Part shown: positions 10,935 through 20,318 of the stretch, in pieces
How positions within the stretch are numbered: the first letter of the stretch is position 1
How the letters are laid out: every line of letters begins with the position of its first letter
Assembly: GCA_900317635.1 (NCBI GenBank)
Contig: ONHN01000027.1
Location: 1 to 43,638, forward strand
Direction: 5' to 3'
Source of the DNA: an uncultured Prevotellaceae bacterium
GTDB taxonomy: Bacteria > Bacteroidota > Bacteroidia > Bacteroidales > Bacteroidaceae
DNA: 43,638 nt
Program-made: the position numbers and the translations under genes
The notes under the pieces: model-generated
Told to the model about the DNA's origin: nothing
Databases searched by the model: none
Seen by the model: only the letters and a program-made list of their open reading frames with translations

Positions 10935-11570
10935 ATGGCATACGTCAATTGCAAGAATTGCGGTCAGGTTATTCAGGACACAATGCCTGTCTGCCCGCAC
11001 TGCGGTGCTCCCAATACGCCCGTAGCAGCCCCTCAACCCACGCAGCCCTACGCTCAAGGTGCGCCAGCACAACCTGCCTATGGTGGTGCCTACAACTATC
11101 AGCAGCCTCCTCAGAAACAAGGTGGTTCTAACACGGTTTTGATTGCTATCATTGCCGTACTGGCTACGCTCCTTGTGGCTGGCTGCGCTTGGTTCTTCTT
11201 CGGTCGCAACACGTCCGATTCGCAACCTCAAGCTGCGCAGCAAACTAGTGCTCAACCCACCGTTGTTCACGACACGATCGTGAAAGAGACAAAGACAATC
11301 GTTGAGAAGCCCACGACGGTCGTGAAACACGTGCGCCCCGCCAATCCCACCACAATCATCGTTGATGGCACGAATGTTTGCCTGCGCCTTCAGCCCTACA
11401 TCCCCTCTGGTAACCGCTATGCCAACACGCTGAAATATACCAACGGAAGCAACGTGCATCCTGCCCGTGGCACAGCCCTACCCTATCTTGGCGAAAGTGG
11501 CAGCTTCTATCAGACGCAATACAACGGCTACATCGTCTATATTGCTAAGCAGTTCTCCTATTTGCAATAA
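10935..11570 (+). CDS. Zinc-ribbon, single-pass membrane protein with a C-terminal SH3-like domain
   Basis: A 211-residue protein of unknown function. Residues 5-26 form a zinc ribbon with two CxxC pairs (CKNCGQ, CPHCGA). A Pro/Gln/Ala-rich linker follows to about residue 68, then one transmembrane helix (about 70-93, VLIAIIAVLATLLVAGCAWFF). A Thr/Val-rich stretch leads to a C-terminal region beginning TIIVDGTNVCLRLQP that resembles a bacterial SH3 domain. The probable topology is zinc ribbon in the cytoplasm and SH3-like part in the periplasm, so it could sense or bind cell wall. The cell-wall enzyme gene downstream fits this, but the link is only positional. It has its own promoter. Confidence 0.7.
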   Translation: MAYVNCKNCGQVIQDTMPVCPHCGAPNTPVAAPQPTQPYAQGAPAQPAYGGAYNYQQPPQKQGGSNTVLIAIIAVLATLLVAGCAWFFFGRNTSDSQPQAAQQTSAQPTVVHDTIVKETKTIVEKPTTVVKHVRPANPTTIIVDGTNVCLRLQPYIPSGNRYANTLKYTNGSNVHPARGTALPYLGESGSFYQTQYNGYIVYIAKQFSYLQ

Positions 11571-11571
11571 A

Positions 11572-11658
11572 ACGAGTTAACAAGTGACAAGTGACAAGTG
11601 ACGAGTGACGAGTTGCAACCGCGCTCGTATTGACGTAGCTTACCTCGTCACTCGTCAC
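11572..11658. repeat. GTGACAAG/GTGACGAG repeat array with inverted partner
   Basis: Tandem copies of a 7-nt-like unit (GTGACAA/GTGACGA) start 2 nt after the stop codon. GTGACGAGTGACGAG (11598-11612) is matched perfectly by its reverse complement at 11644-11658, so the array can form a 15-bp stem with a 31-nt loop. The same family recurs at 26618-26667, 29811-29825, 40029-40059 and 43156-43200, with a short inverted piece near 17421-17435. Confidence 0.75.
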
Positions 11659-11680
11659 TAATATTAATATTGTATATTCG

Positions 11681-12433
11681 ATGAAACTTCGTTCTGTATT
11701 ATCCGTATCTCTTTGCCTGCTTTTCGCCACGACGCTCTGCGCTCAAAAGGCGAAGAACTATGGTCCGCGCAAAATTGCAGCCATTGAAACAGGGGCTGCG
11801 TTCGATAAGGGCTCTTCGTTCATCGTTATTTCCAAAAAGCATCTCTGCCTCTCGGTCTATGGCAAGAAGGGAGCGGAGACGGTGCTGTTGGCTCGCTACC
11901 CCGCCTGCCTTAGCCGCAATAAGGGCAACAAGCAGCGCCGAGGCGACAACAAAACGCCCGAATCGCCTGCAGGCAAGCCTTTCAAGATAACTCAGATACA
12001 GCCCTCGGGCACGTGGCGCCACAATTTTGGCGACGGTCGCGGCAACATTCTCTCCTATGGTGCGTGGTTCTTGCGTCTACAAACACCTGGCCATAGCGGA
12101 ATCGGCATTCACGGCAGCACGAACAACCGCGCCTCAGTGCCTGGCCGCGATAGCGAAGGTTGCATTCGCCTCTACGACGAGGACATTATCGCCCTGAAGG
12201 AGAAATTTGCCTACGTTGGCATGCCCGTCACCGTGACAGCCGAGAACGCCGACTGGCTCCCCTTTGAAAAGAAATACGCCAACGTTGCAGCAACAACAGT
12301 TGAAAGTTCTGAAGATGAAGAGGGGCTTGAAATTGCTAATCCTTACGAGCAACCTGCCGATGAGATAACGCCCGTCAAGCCCACCACTTCTACTGAAGGG
12401 GCAAAACAGCCAACAGAAGAGTTCCCCGAATAA
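11681..12433 (+). CDS. L,D-transpeptidase (YkuD family), exported
   Basis: A 250-residue exported enzyme expected to form 3-3 cross-links or attach proteins in peptidoglycan. A signal peptide covers about residues 1-21 (cleavage near LCAQKA). The YkuD domain runs from about 44 to 186. It shows the conserved histidine in GIGIHGS (H144) and the catalytic motif SEGCIRL with Cys161. The C-terminal 60 residues are an acidic, Pro/Thr/Glu-rich tail without a recognisable domain. It begins 23 nt after an inverted-repeat array and is followed after 15 nt by the S9 peptidase gene, suggesting an operon with the next three genes. Confidence 0.88.
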   Translation: MKLRSVLSVSLCLLFATTLCAQKAKNYGPRKIAAIETGAAFDKGSSFIVISKKHLCLSVYGKKGAETVLLARYPACLSRNKGNKQRRGDNKTPESPAGKPFKITQIQPSGTWRHNFGDGRGNILSYGAWFLRLQTPGHSGIGIHGSTNNRASVPGRDSEGCIRLYDEDIIALKEKFAYVGMPVTVTAENADWLPFEKKYANVAATTVESSEDEEGLEIANPYEQPADEITPVKPTTSTEGAKQPTEEFPE

Positions 12434-12448
12434 TACTTACATTATTAT

Positions 12449-14599
12449 ATGCACATCAAATCGTTTATCATGGCATCAGCCTTTTTTGCTACAGGCTCTG
12501 CCTTAGCTCAAAGTGCCACGGAGTTAATGACGCCCGAGACGTTGTGGCGCATGGGCCGCATTGGTTCGGTCAGCCTCTCGCCCGACGGCAGTCGGCTGCT
12601 CTACAGCGTCACCCACTACAGTAAAGAAGAGAATAAAGGAACGAGCCGTTTGCACGCCATACCGGCTCAGTTAGCCCAATCCGCCAGCCAAGCGACAAAT
12701 AGCACGCTGGGCAGCGGTGCCACCTACATTGGCGATGGCAGCCGCGTTGCGTTTATGCGGGGCGATAAGCTATGCGTAGCGTCGGCTGCCAATGTTGAAG
12801 CTGGAACTGATAATGCGTTGGTAATAGCTACCGACGTCGTTGACTTTCTCTTCTCGCCCGATGCCAAGCAGGTCATCCTCGTGCGCATGGTGCCCATGAC
12901 GCATAGCATTGCCGCCAAAGATGCCGACCTACCTAAAGCTACGGGCATGGTCATCAACGATTTGATGTACAAACACTGGGACCACTACGTTACGGAAGTG
13001 CCCCACCCCTTTGTGGCCACCTTCGATGGAGAGAAGCTCGGTGCCGAAACCGACCTGCTTGCTGGCGAGCCCTACGAATGTCCGATGGAGCCTTTCGGCG
13101 GTTCGGAGCAACTGGCATGGAGTCCCGATGGCAAGACGATTGCCTACACCTGCCGCAAAAAGGTAGGCCGCGACTATGCTATCTCTACCGACTCGGACAT
13201 CTATCTCTACGACGTAGCGGCTAAGCGCACGGTGCGCAACCTTTGCAAGCCCGAAGGCTACGTGGAACCTCAAAGCGACCCCACGCGCTCCCTTGAAGAC
13301 CAAGCAGCTAAAGACAAACCTTTCGGCGGCTACGACCAAAACCCGCAATTCTCGCCCGACGGCAAGTTCGTAGCATGGACGTCGATGGCGCGCGATGGCT
13401 ACGAAAGCGACCGCACACGCCTCTGCGTCTGCAATCTGCAAACGGGCGAAAAGTTCTTCGTCACTGAGAAGTTTGAAAGTGGCGTTGACGAATTTCTTTG
13501 GGCACCCGACAGCTACACCCTCCTCTTCACGGGCGTATGGCACGGCAAGGTGGGCGTGCGATGCACCAACCTCGAAGGCAACGTCCGCGACATCACCACC
13601 GACCAAGCCGACTATTCGCTCTGCGCCCTCTCGCCCAACGGAAAGACACTCTACGTGAAGAAACACTCGATGGAACGACCCGACGACATCTATTGCCTCG
13701 CCTTCGATAAACCGCTGACAAAACTCGCGGCAGAAGGCGGAAGCATCAGTGCCAAGCAATACGTCCTGACCAACGTCAATGCCGACATCTACAAGACCCT
13801 CGCCGTGGGCGAGGTGAAAGAGCGTTGGGTGAGGACTGTTGACGGGAAAAAGATGCTTTGCTGGGTTGTCTATCCTCCCCACTTCGATGCCTCGAAGAAG
13901 TATCCAGCCTTGCTCTTCTGCGAGGGCGGTCCGCAGTCGCCCGTGAGCCAGTTTTGGAGCTATCGCTGGAACTTCCAGATGATGGCCGCCAACGGCTACG
14001 TCATCATTGCCCCTAACCGCCGCGGCCTGCCAGGGTTCGGCATGGAATGGTTGGAAGAAATCAGTGGCGACTACACAGGTCTCTGCATGCAAGACTACCT
14101 CTCGGCCATCGACGACCTCGCCACCGAGCCTTACATTGATAAAGACCGTTTGGGTGCTGTGGGAGCGTCGTTTGGCGGCTTCAGCGTCTATTGGCTGGCA
14201 GGCAACCACAACGGACGTTTCAAGGCCTTCATTGCGCACGATGGTATCTACAACACGCAACAGCAATACGTTGAAACCGAAGAGATGTGGTTTCCCAACT
14301 GGGACCTCAAATCAGCCCCCTGGCTGCAAGCTGCCGACGGACAGATGCAAAAAGCCTTCCGCGAAAGTCCTCACCTCTACGTCGATAAGTGGGACACGCC
14401 TATCCTCTGCATCCACGGCCAGCGCGACTTCCGCATAGAATACACGCAGGCCGAAAGTGCCTTCAACGCGGCACGCCTGCGCGGACTTGATGCGCAACTC
14501 CTGCTCTTCCCCGATGAAAACCACTGGGTGCTGAAACCGCAAAACGGCATCCTCTGGCAACGCACCTTCTTCCGCTTCCTTGATAAGTACTTGAAGTAG
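12449..14599 (+). CDS. S9 family prolyl-oligopeptidase-like serine peptidase, exported
   Basis: A 716-residue exported peptidase of the S9 (dipeptidyl-/acylaminoacyl-peptidase) type, likely cleaving short peptides in the periplasm. The N-terminal signal ends near GSALAQS. Residues about 35-440 form a beta-propeller with repeated SPDGK-type blades (LSPDGSRLL, WSPDGKTIAY, FSPDGKFVAW, LSPNGKTLYV). The alpha/beta hydrolase domain follows, with nucleophile motif GASFGG (Ser574) and likely Asp660 (QRDFR) and His692 (ENHWV). The sequence looks complete. A second ATG at 12470 is a possible alternative start. It sits between an L,D-transpeptidase gene (15 nt) and a sulfatase gene (33 nt). Confidence 0.9.
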   Translation: MHIKSFIMASAFFATGSALAQSATELMTPETLWRMGRIGSVSLSPDGSRLLYSVTHYSKEENKGTSRLHAIPAQLAQSASQATNSTLGSGATYIGDGSRVAFMRGDKLCVASAANVEAGTDNALVIATDVVDFLFSPDAKQVILVRMVPMTHSIAAKDADLPKATGMVINDLMYKHWDHYVTEVPHPFVATFDGEKLGAETDLLAGEPYECPMEPFGGSEQLAWSPDGKTIAYTCRKKVGRDYAISTDSDIYLYDVAAKRTVRNLCKPEGYVEPQSDPTRSLEDQAAKDKPFGGYDQNPQFSPDGKFVAWTSMARDGYESDRTRLCVCNLQTGEKFFVTEKFESGVDEFLWAPDSYTLLFTGVWHGKVGVRCTNLEGNVRDITTDQADYSLCALSPNGKTLYVKKHSMERPDDIYCLAFDKPLTKLAAEGGSISAKQYVLTNVNADIYKTLAVGEVKERWVRTVDGKKMLCWVVYPPHFDASKKYPALLFCEGGPQSPVSQFWSYRWNFQMMAANGYVIIAPNRRGLPGFGMEWLEEISGDYTGLCMQDYLSAIDDLATEPYIDKDRLGAVGASFGGFSVYWLAGNHNGRFKAFIAHDGIYNTQQQYVETEEMWFPNWDLKSAPWLQAADGQMQKAFRESPHLYVDKWDTPILCIHGQRDFRIEYTQAESAFNAARLRGLDAQLLLFPDENHWVLKPQNGILWQRTFFRFLDKYLK

Positions 14600-14632
14600 G
14601 CTCAACTAACAACAGAAACCACAACCACCCAT

Positions 14633-16180
14633 ATGAAGAAGAATAAAGCCCTCCCCTTCGTTGCCGCTATAGCTCCCCTTGCAGCCATAGCCCAACAGCA
14701 ACGCCCCAACATCGTCTATATCATGACCGATGACCACACGGCGCAGATGATGTCGTGTTACGACACTACGCACGTGCGCACGCCCAACCTCGACCGCATT
14801 GCGCGCGACGGCGTGCGCTTCGTCAACAGCTACGTGGCCAACTCCCTCTCGGGTCCCAGCCGCGCCTGTATGATAACGGGAAAACACAGCCACAACAACG
14901 GCTTTACAAACAACGAGCACGGCATCTTCGACGGCTCGCAACCCACCATGCCGAAATACCTTCGAGAGGCGGGCTATCAGACGTGCCTCATCGGCAAATG
15001 GCACCTCCACTCGCTGCCCACGGGCTTCGACTATTGGAACATCGTGCCTGGGCAGGGCGAATACTATAACCCCGACTTCATCACGCAGCAAAACGATACC
15101 GTTCGCGAAAAAGGTTACATCACCAACCTCGTCACCGACAAGAGCATCGACTGGATGGAGAACAAGCGCGATAAGACGAAACCATTCGCTATCTTCATCC
15201 ACCACAAAGCCGTTCACCGCGACTGGCTGCCCGAGATGAAGTACCTCCACGAGTACGAAGACCAGACCTTCAAACTCCCCGAAACGTTCTACGACGACTA
15301 CGCAGGGCGTCAAGCCGCAGGGGTGACGGAAATGGAGATTGCCAACGACAAGCACATGGACATGGTGTACGACGTGAAGGTATATCGGCCTGGCGACCGC
15401 ACGCGCTTGACGTGGCTCTACCAGTACATGATAGGCCGCCTGAACACCGCCGACCGCGCCACCTACGACTATTTCTACGACTCCATCAGTGCCGACTACA
15501 CGCGCCGAGGGCTGCAAGGCCGTGACAAGATTGAGTATAAGTACCAACGCTACATGCGCGACTATGCTAAGGTGCTAAAGAGCGTTGACGACAACGTGGG
15601 CCGCGTGCTCGACTACCTCGAAAAGGCTGGCCTTGCAGACAACACGCTCGTTGTCTATACCTCCGACCAGGGCTTCTACATGGGCGAACACGGCTGGTTC
15701 GACAAACGCTTTATGTATGAAGAGAGCCTCAACACGCCCCTCGTCATGCGCATGCCCAAAGGCTACGGCCTCGATGCCAAAGGCGACATCACGGAGATGG
15801 TGCAAAACATCGACTATGCTCCCACGTTCCTCGAACTGGCTGGCGTTCCCACGCCAAAGGACATGGACGGTGTTTCCATCGTCCCCCTGCTGCGCGGCGA
15901 GCACCCCAAGAACTGGCGCAAGAGCATCTACTATCACTTCTACGAATATCCTGCCGAGCATGCCGTTAAGCGCCACTATGGCGTGCGCACCGAACGCTAC
16001 AAGCTCATCCATTTCTACAACGACATCGATGCCTGGGAACTCTACGACCTGCATACCGACCCCAACGAGCTCCACAACCTCTACGGACAGCCTGGCACAG
16101 AGAAGATAACGAAAGAACTGCGCCGCGAGCTCGAACGCCTGCAAAAGCAATACCACGACCCTATCATCGAGAAAAACTAA
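14633..16180 (+). CDS. Sulfatase, serine-type, probably S1_11-like
   Basis: A 515-residue exported sulfatase of the S1 family that removes sulfate esters, probably from host glycans. A signal peptide precedes QQQRPNIVYIMTDDH, the start of the domain; D33 and D34 are metal ligands by family analogy. The nucleophile motif is SGPSR at residues 73-77, so this is the Ser-type form whose Ser73 must become formylglycine through an anaerobic maturase, which is not encoded in the window. KWHLHS and a late TSDQGFYMGEHGWFDKR segment are typical. Similarity to GlcNAc-6-O-sulfatases (S1_11) is from memory of that family; the substrate is unproven. It precedes the DUF1460 gene by 3 nt. Confidence 0.88.
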   Translation: MKKNKALPFVAAIAPLAAIAQQQRPNIVYIMTDDHTAQMMSCYDTTHVRTPNLDRIARDGVRFVNSYVANSLSGPSRACMITGKHSHNNGFTNNEHGIFDGSQPTMPKYLREAGYQTCLIGKWHLHSLPTGFDYWNIVPGQGEYYNPDFITQQNDTVREKGYITNLVTDKSIDWMENKRDKTKPFAIFIHHKAVHRDWLPEMKYLHEYEDQTFKLPETFYDDYAGRQAAGVTEMEIANDKHMDMVYDVKVYRPGDRTRLTWLYQYMIGRLNTADRATYDYFYDSISADYTRRGLQGRDKIEYKYQRYMRDYAKVLKSVDDNVGRVLDYLEKAGLADNTLVVYTSDQGFYMGEHGWFDKRFMYEESLNTPLVMRMPKGYGLDAKGDITEMVQNIDYAPTFLELAGVPTPKDMDGVSIVPLLRGEHPKNWRKSIYYHFYEYPAEHAVKRHYGVRTERYKLIHFYNDIDAWELYDLHTDPNELHNLYGQPGTEKITKELRRELERLQKQYHDPIIEKN

Positions 16181-16183
16181 GTT

Positions 16184-17080
16184 ATGCGCATGAAACAAGC
16201 CCTCCCGCTCGTCTATGCAATATTATTATTGTGTGGCAGCTTCACAGCTTGCCTCGCTCAGCGCCTTGCGCCGCAGTCGCCCGACGATGTGCTTCTACAA
16301 AACACGGTCTATACCGCCCGCGACAGTGCTGAGGTGTGCCGCCTCCTCCGCTTGCAGCCTACGGGCAACGACGTTTTGTTCTACGGCCGACAATTCAGAG
16401 GTGTGCCCTACGTGGCCCACACGCTTGAAGTGGCCGACCCTGAACGCCTCGTTGTCAACCTCACGGGCTTGGACTGCACCACGTTCGTCGAAACGGCTTG
16501 CGCCCTGGCCATGACGCACCGACAAGGTAGCACCTCTTTTGCCGACTATTGCCGCAACCTCATGCGCCTACGCTATCGCGGCGGTGTGATGGACGGTTAC
16601 CTCAGTCGGCTGCACTACTTCACGTGGTGGCTGCACGACAACGTGGACAAGGGCCTCTTCACCGAAGTGCGCGACAACAAGCATTGGAACGCTCCGCTCA
16701 CCGTGCGCAACCACTACATGACGAAACACTGGGAGCAGTACAAAATGCTGAAAGCCAATCCCGAGTTCGTGCCCGAAATCACGCGCATGGAACGCGAGGC
16801 CAATGGCCCCGATGGCACCTACCTGCCCGAAAGTGCGCTAAGCCTTGGTAAAGACCAACTCGCCTGCATCCACGACGGCGACGTCATCGGCATCGTCACT
16901 ACAAAAGACGGCCTCGACTACTCCCACCTTGGTATCGCTGTGTGGGGACGCGACGACAAGCTGCACCTGCTCAATGCCTCAAGCGTCTATAAGAAAGTGG
17001 TGGAAGACAACAACACGCTCCATAAGTACCTCGGCGAACGAAAAACCTCAACGGGCATCCGACTGCTAAGGCTAAAGTAG
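16184..17080 (+). CDS. DUF1460 family, N-acetylmuramoyl-L-alanine amidase-like protein
   Basis: A 298-residue exported protein of the DUF1460 family, whose solved members have an NlpC/P60-like fold and are annotated as amidase-like. The N-terminus (MRMKQALPLVYAILLLCG...) is a signal peptide; FTAC before LAQ could be a lipobox, making it a possible lipoprotein. LDCTTFVE carries the likely nucleophilic Cys, and YSHLGIAV near the C-terminus supplies a candidate His. It starts 3 nt after the sulfatase stop, so it is almost certainly co-transcribed. An ATG 6 nt downstream is an equally possible start. Peptidoglycan is the expected substrate. Confidence 0.82.
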   Translation: MRMKQALPLVYAILLLCGSFTACLAQRLAPQSPDDVLLQNTVYTARDSAEVCRLLRLQPTGNDVLFYGRQFRGVPYVAHTLEVADPERLVVNLTGLDCTTFVETACALAMTHRQGSTSFADYCRNLMRLRYRGGVMDGYLSRLHYFTWWLHDNVDKGLFTEVRDNKHWNAPLTVRNHYMTKHWEQYKMLKANPEFVPEITRMEREANGPDGTYLPESALSLGKDQLACIHDGDVIGIVTTKDGLDYSHLGIAVWGRDDKLHLLNASSVYKKVVEDNNTLHKYLGERKTSTGIRLLRLK

Positions 17081-17099
17081 CACAGCCCCCCTGGGATTG

Positions 17100-17340
17100 C
17101 GGACACCCTGGTATTGCTGACACCCTGGGAGCGCGGGCGCCTCGCCCGCATTCCTTGGAGCGCGGACACCTCGCCCGCATTCCTTGGAGCGCGGACACCC
17201 TGGGAGCGCAGTCCCCCTGGGAGCGCGGGCGCCTCGCCCGCATTCCTTGGAGCGCGGACACCCCTGGGAGCGCGGGCGCCTCGCCCGCATTCCTTGGAGC
17301 GCAGTCCCCCTGGGAGCGCAGTCCCCTCGCCCGCACCAAA
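17100..17340. repeat. GC-rich tandem repeat upstream of the LRR gene
   Basis: Four copies of a core reading CTCGCCCGCATTCC followed by TTGGAGCGC begin near 17141, 17170, 17233 and 17280. They are interleaved with GGGAGCGCGGGCGC and GGGAGCGCAGTCCCC modules. The modules are partly self-complementary and should form strong hairpins. Single divergent copies occur near 308-340 (inverted), 19170-19186, 26735-26775 and 41757-41780. A long open frame crosses the array but is a by-product of the repeat. No separate promoter is visible in 17081-17448. Confidence 0.75.
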
Positions 17341-17448
17341 TCGCTGCCTCAGCAGCGAAAGTATGGGACGCAGGCATCCTCGCCCGCGTCCTATACAGCG
17401 ACCTTTCGCCCGCACCCAACTCGCCACTCGTCACTCAAAATCCCCCCT

Positions 17449-19149
17449 ATGCGTAAACTACTAACCCTTACGAGTTGCCTCCTCTGCGCCCTTTGCGCCA
17501 ACGCGCAGACACAGACCATGTACGACGCCATCACTGGCCTTTCCTACCACTACGTAGATAGCGAAAAAAGCACTGTATGCACCTTCTATAGCGAAGAGCA
17601 ACCCTACGTGGGCCACCTTAAAATCCCTGCCCACTTCACCCACGACGGCCGCACACTGACCGTCACCGAGATAGGCTATCTGGCAGGGCTGAAGAAAGAC
17701 ACGCTACTCACCGAACTCACCATTCCCGAAACCGTCACGCACATCTACGATGCGGGCAACATCAGTGCGTGCCCCAACCTGAAGAGCATCCACGTTGCCG
17801 CCGGCAACCCACATTTCAAGGACGTGCAAGGCCGCATGGTCGTATCGAAGAAAGGCGACACGCTCTTTGCCGTGCCTCCCGCCCTTGAGGGCGCGCTGAA
17901 CCTCCCTGCCTCAATACGCTACATTAAGCAAAATGCCATTTGCGAATGCCACGCCCTCACCGCTCTCACGCTGACAGGCGTGGAAGCGATGGACGATTGG
18001 GCCGTCACCAACTGCGAACGCGTCAAGGTGCTAAACCTTGGCAACAAGCTGAAAGGCCTCGACGGCGACGGCATCTACGGCATGACGGCTGTAGAGCAAT
18101 ATGCCGCCAGTCACGCCAATCCCTACCTCAAAGCCGCCAGCGGCATCCTCTTCTCTAAGGACGGCAAAACGCTGATGGCCTACCCCGCCGCGCGCACAGC
18201 CCCCTACACCATTCCCGCCTCCGTCAGGCGCATCCACACGCTGGCCTTCGCCTTTTCGAAGTTGAAGAGCATCACGTTGCCAGCCACGCTCACCGCCGTT
18301 GGTGATGAAGCCTTCGTGGGGAGCGAACTTGAAGAAGTTGTTGTCAAATGCGACAAGGCCCAGTTTGGCCGCCACGTCTTCGCGCAGTGCGAAAAGCTCA
18401 AGACGGTGCGCTACGTTGGCGCGCCCACGGAAATACCCGACGCCGCCTTTTACAACTGCATCGCATTAGAAACACTCGAACTGCCTCTCAGCCTCCGCCG
18501 CATTGGCAGCAGTGCTTTCGACTTCAGCGGATTGAAAAGCATCGACATACCTCGTAACGTGCGCGAAATAGGTGCTTTTGCTTTTCGACATTTGCCCAGG
18601 CTTGAGCATCTGTCGTTGCCCACGTCGCAACTCGAACACATCGGCGAACAAGCATTCACAAACTGCACCTTCATTGACACGCTGCTGCTGCCCAACATCC
18701 GCACCATAGGCAAAGATGCGTTTCAATCTTGCAAGAACCTGGCTGTCCTCTACCTTGGCAACAAAGTCGATAGCATAGGGCAAGATGCGTTCGCCTATGC
18801 CGACAAACTTCGCTACATCTTCCTCGACGCTCCTGCCATTGGCAGCCGCTGGTTTGGCACGGCGCGGGCGAGGTGCATCGTATGGGGACCCAACGTGCGC
18901 AGGATTGAACCCGAAGCCTTCGACGGCAACGGACATGGCTACATCGCCCTATCGCCCACACCACCCACCAACCTTTGCAGCTTCAAAGGGCGCATAGACC
19001 CGCACCACGTACCAGCCCCCAGCATTCGTGTTCCCGTGGGCAGCGGAAAGGCTTACACCGAAGCCTTCAAAGACTCCGACCTTGTTCCTTACGAAAGCGA
19101 AATTGACCCCGAAGAACTCCGTAAGTCCCTACCCTTCGCTAACAAGTAA
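17449..19149 (+). CDS. BspA-like leucine-rich-repeat secreted protein
   Basis: A 566-residue exported protein with BspA-type (LRR_5) repeats. In Bacteroidota such proteins are surface adhesins or binding proteins. I chose the ATG at 17449, which gives a good signal peptide (MRKLLTLTSCLLCALCANAQ). The upstream in-frame extension is translated GC-rich repeat and should be ignored. LRR blocks such as LTELTIPETVTHIYDAG, LKSITLPATLTAVGDEAF, LETLELPLSLRRIGSSAF and LKSIDIPRNVREIGAFAF recur about every 23 residues from about residue 70 to 490. The C-terminal part has no recognised domain and no YDLQGRRV tail. Ligand unknown. Confidence 0.85.
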   Translation: MRKLLTLTSCLLCALCANAQTQTMYDAITGLSYHYVDSEKSTVCTFYSEEQPYVGHLKIPAHFTHDGRTLTVTEIGYLAGLKKDTLLTELTIPETVTHIYDAGNISACPNLKSIHVAAGNPHFKDVQGRMVVSKKGDTLFAVPPALEGALNLPASIRYIKQNAICECHALTALTLTGVEAMDDWAVTNCERVKVLNLGNKLKGLDGDGIYGMTAVEQYAASHANPYLKAASGILFSKDGKTLMAYPAARTAPYTIPASVRRIHTLAFAFSKLKSITLPATLTAVGDEAFVGSELEEVVVKCDKAQFGRHVFAQCEKLKTVRYVGAPTEIPDAAFYNCIALETLELPLSLRRIGSSAFDFSGLKSIDIPRNVREIGAFAFRHLPRLEHLSLPTSQLEHIGEQAFTNCTFIDTLLLPNIRTIGKDAFQSCKNLAVLYLGNKVDSIGQDAFAYADKLRYIFLDAPAIGSRWFGTARARCIVWGPNVRRIEPEAFDGNGHGYIALSPTPPTNLCSFKGRIDPHHVPAPSIRVPVGSGKAYTEAFKDSDLVPYESEIDPEELRKSLPFANK

Positions 19150-19278
19150 ACACGAAATGATTTGAATGCACAGGCATCTCGCCTGCGGCATTTACAGGAA
19201 ATGGGGCTGACTTTCAAAACATGAGAGGCGTGCCTGCAAGTTTTGCGGCGCGCCTTTGAAGTTTTCGCACAAGGCCAT

Positions 19279-19375
19279 GAAGTTATAAATCTCGGCGGCA
19301 AATGTACATTTCTCGGCGGGAAATATATATAATCACGGCGGGAAATGTATATTTGCCGCCGAGATTTATAACTTC
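19279..19375. repeat. 97-bp palindromic element, copy 1
   Basis: Perfect 21-bp inverted ends: GAAGTTATAAATCTCGGCGG plus C at 19279-19299, with the reverse complement at 19355-19375. Pairing continues inward to about 33 bp with one mismatch. Inside are CGGCGGg/c-AAATnTAnATTT units that are small palindromes themselves. A second copy lies at 35420-35514. Both lie between convergent genes, here the LRR gene and menB. The rest of 19150-19469 contains AAGTTT-type repeats but no gene. Confidence 0.85.
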
Positions 19376-19469
19376 GCAACCCTTCCGTAAAACTTGCAAG
19401 GCGCAGCGTAGAAGATATAAAGCCTTGCAAAAAGTTCAGGAAGCGCACGCGCGCGTCTGAAAGGCCAGG

Positions 19470-20288
19470 TCAAGGCATCTTGTCGAAGGTTGAGAAGTTG
19501 GGTTTGCGCTTTTCGAGGAAAGCACGTCCGCCCTCTTGCGCTTCGTCGAGCATATAGTAGAGCATCGTTGCGTCGCCCGCCAGTTCCTGTATGCCCATCT
19601 GTCCGTCAAGCTCGGCGTTGAGTCCAGCTTTTATCATGCGCAGGGCGAGTGGCGAAAGCTCCATCATTTGTTCGGCCCAACTGACGTATTTGTCCTCCAG
19701 GGCTTCGGGTGGCACCACTTTGTTGACCATGCCCATTCGCTCGGCCTCATCGGCGGTGTATTGTCGGCATAGGAACCATATCTCGCGCGCCTTTTTCTGC
19801 CCTACGATGCGTGCGAGGTAGGAAGCGCCAAAGCCAGCGTCGAAGCTGCCCACGCGCGGCCCCGTCTGTCCGAAGCGCGCGGTAGAGGCTGCAATGGTGA
19901 GGTCGCACATGAGGTGGAGCACGTGGCCGCCCCCGATGGCGTAGCCGTTGACGGCGGCAATCACGGGTTTTGGCAACGAGCGCAACTGGCGTTGCACGCC
20001 CAGGACGTTCAGCCGCGGCACGCCGTCGTCGCCGACGTATCCGCCGCGCCCTTTGACGTGCATATCGCCGCCGGCGCAGAAGGCTTTGTCGCCAGCACCC
20101 GTCAGCACGACAACGCGCACGTCGGCGCGCTCGCGGCACTCGTGCAGTGCGTCGGCCATTTCTTGCACCGTCAGCGGCGTGAAGGCATTGCGCCAGCGCG
20201 GGCGGTTAATCGTTATGCGGGCTATGCCGCCATACTGCTCGAAGAGGATTTCTTCGTACTGCTTGATAGGTTTCCAAATGCGAGTCAT
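19470..20288 (-). CDS. menB: 1,4-dihydroxy-2-naphthoyl-CoA synthase
   Basis: A 272-residue crotonase-fold enzyme that cyclises O-succinylbenzoyl-CoA in menaquinone synthesis. Family hallmarks are the N-terminal [27 protein letters not shown], the oxyanion-hole region [37 protein letters not shown] and the C-terminal [13 protein letters not shown] chose the ATG at 20288 ([17 protein letters not shown]), which fits usual MenB length; nine more codons are open upstream. It lies downstream of menD but is separated from it by a large surface-protein gene. menC, menE and menF are not in the window. Confidence 0.93.
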   Translation of the reverse strand: MTRIWKPIKQYEEILFEQYGGIARITINRPRWRNAFTPLTVQEMADALHECRERADVRVVVLTGAGDKAFCAGGDMHVKGRGGYVGDDGVPRLNVLGVQRQLRSLPKPVIAAVNGYAIGGGHVLHLMCDLTIAASTARFGQTGPRVGSFDAGFGASYLARIVGQKKAREIWFLCRQYTADEAERMGMVNKVVPPEALEDKYVSWAEQMMELSPLALRMIKAGLNAELDGQMGIQELAGDATMLYYMLDEAQEGGRAFLEKRKPNFSTFDKMP

Positions 20289-20318
20289 ATTGAGTGAAGA
20301 ATGTTTGTGTTTCATGTT

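Noticed and set aside
12929-14266. Long minus-strand frame (445 codons) opposite the S9 peptidase gene
   Set aside because: It overlaps a confidently identified gene and has no recognisable domain or signal; it is a codon-bias shadow. The same applies to 2727-3470, 3474-4247, 5757-6488, 14606-15547 and the plus-strand frame 25282-26613.
16971-17434. Minus-strand proteins of Arg/Gly/Ala-rich sequence
   Set aside because: They are translations of the same tandem repeat in several frames, with no conserved domain.
17155-17448. N-terminal 98 residues added to the LRR protein by an upstream ATG
   Set aside because: The extension is a translated GC-rich repeat; the ATG at 17449 gives a normal signal peptide.
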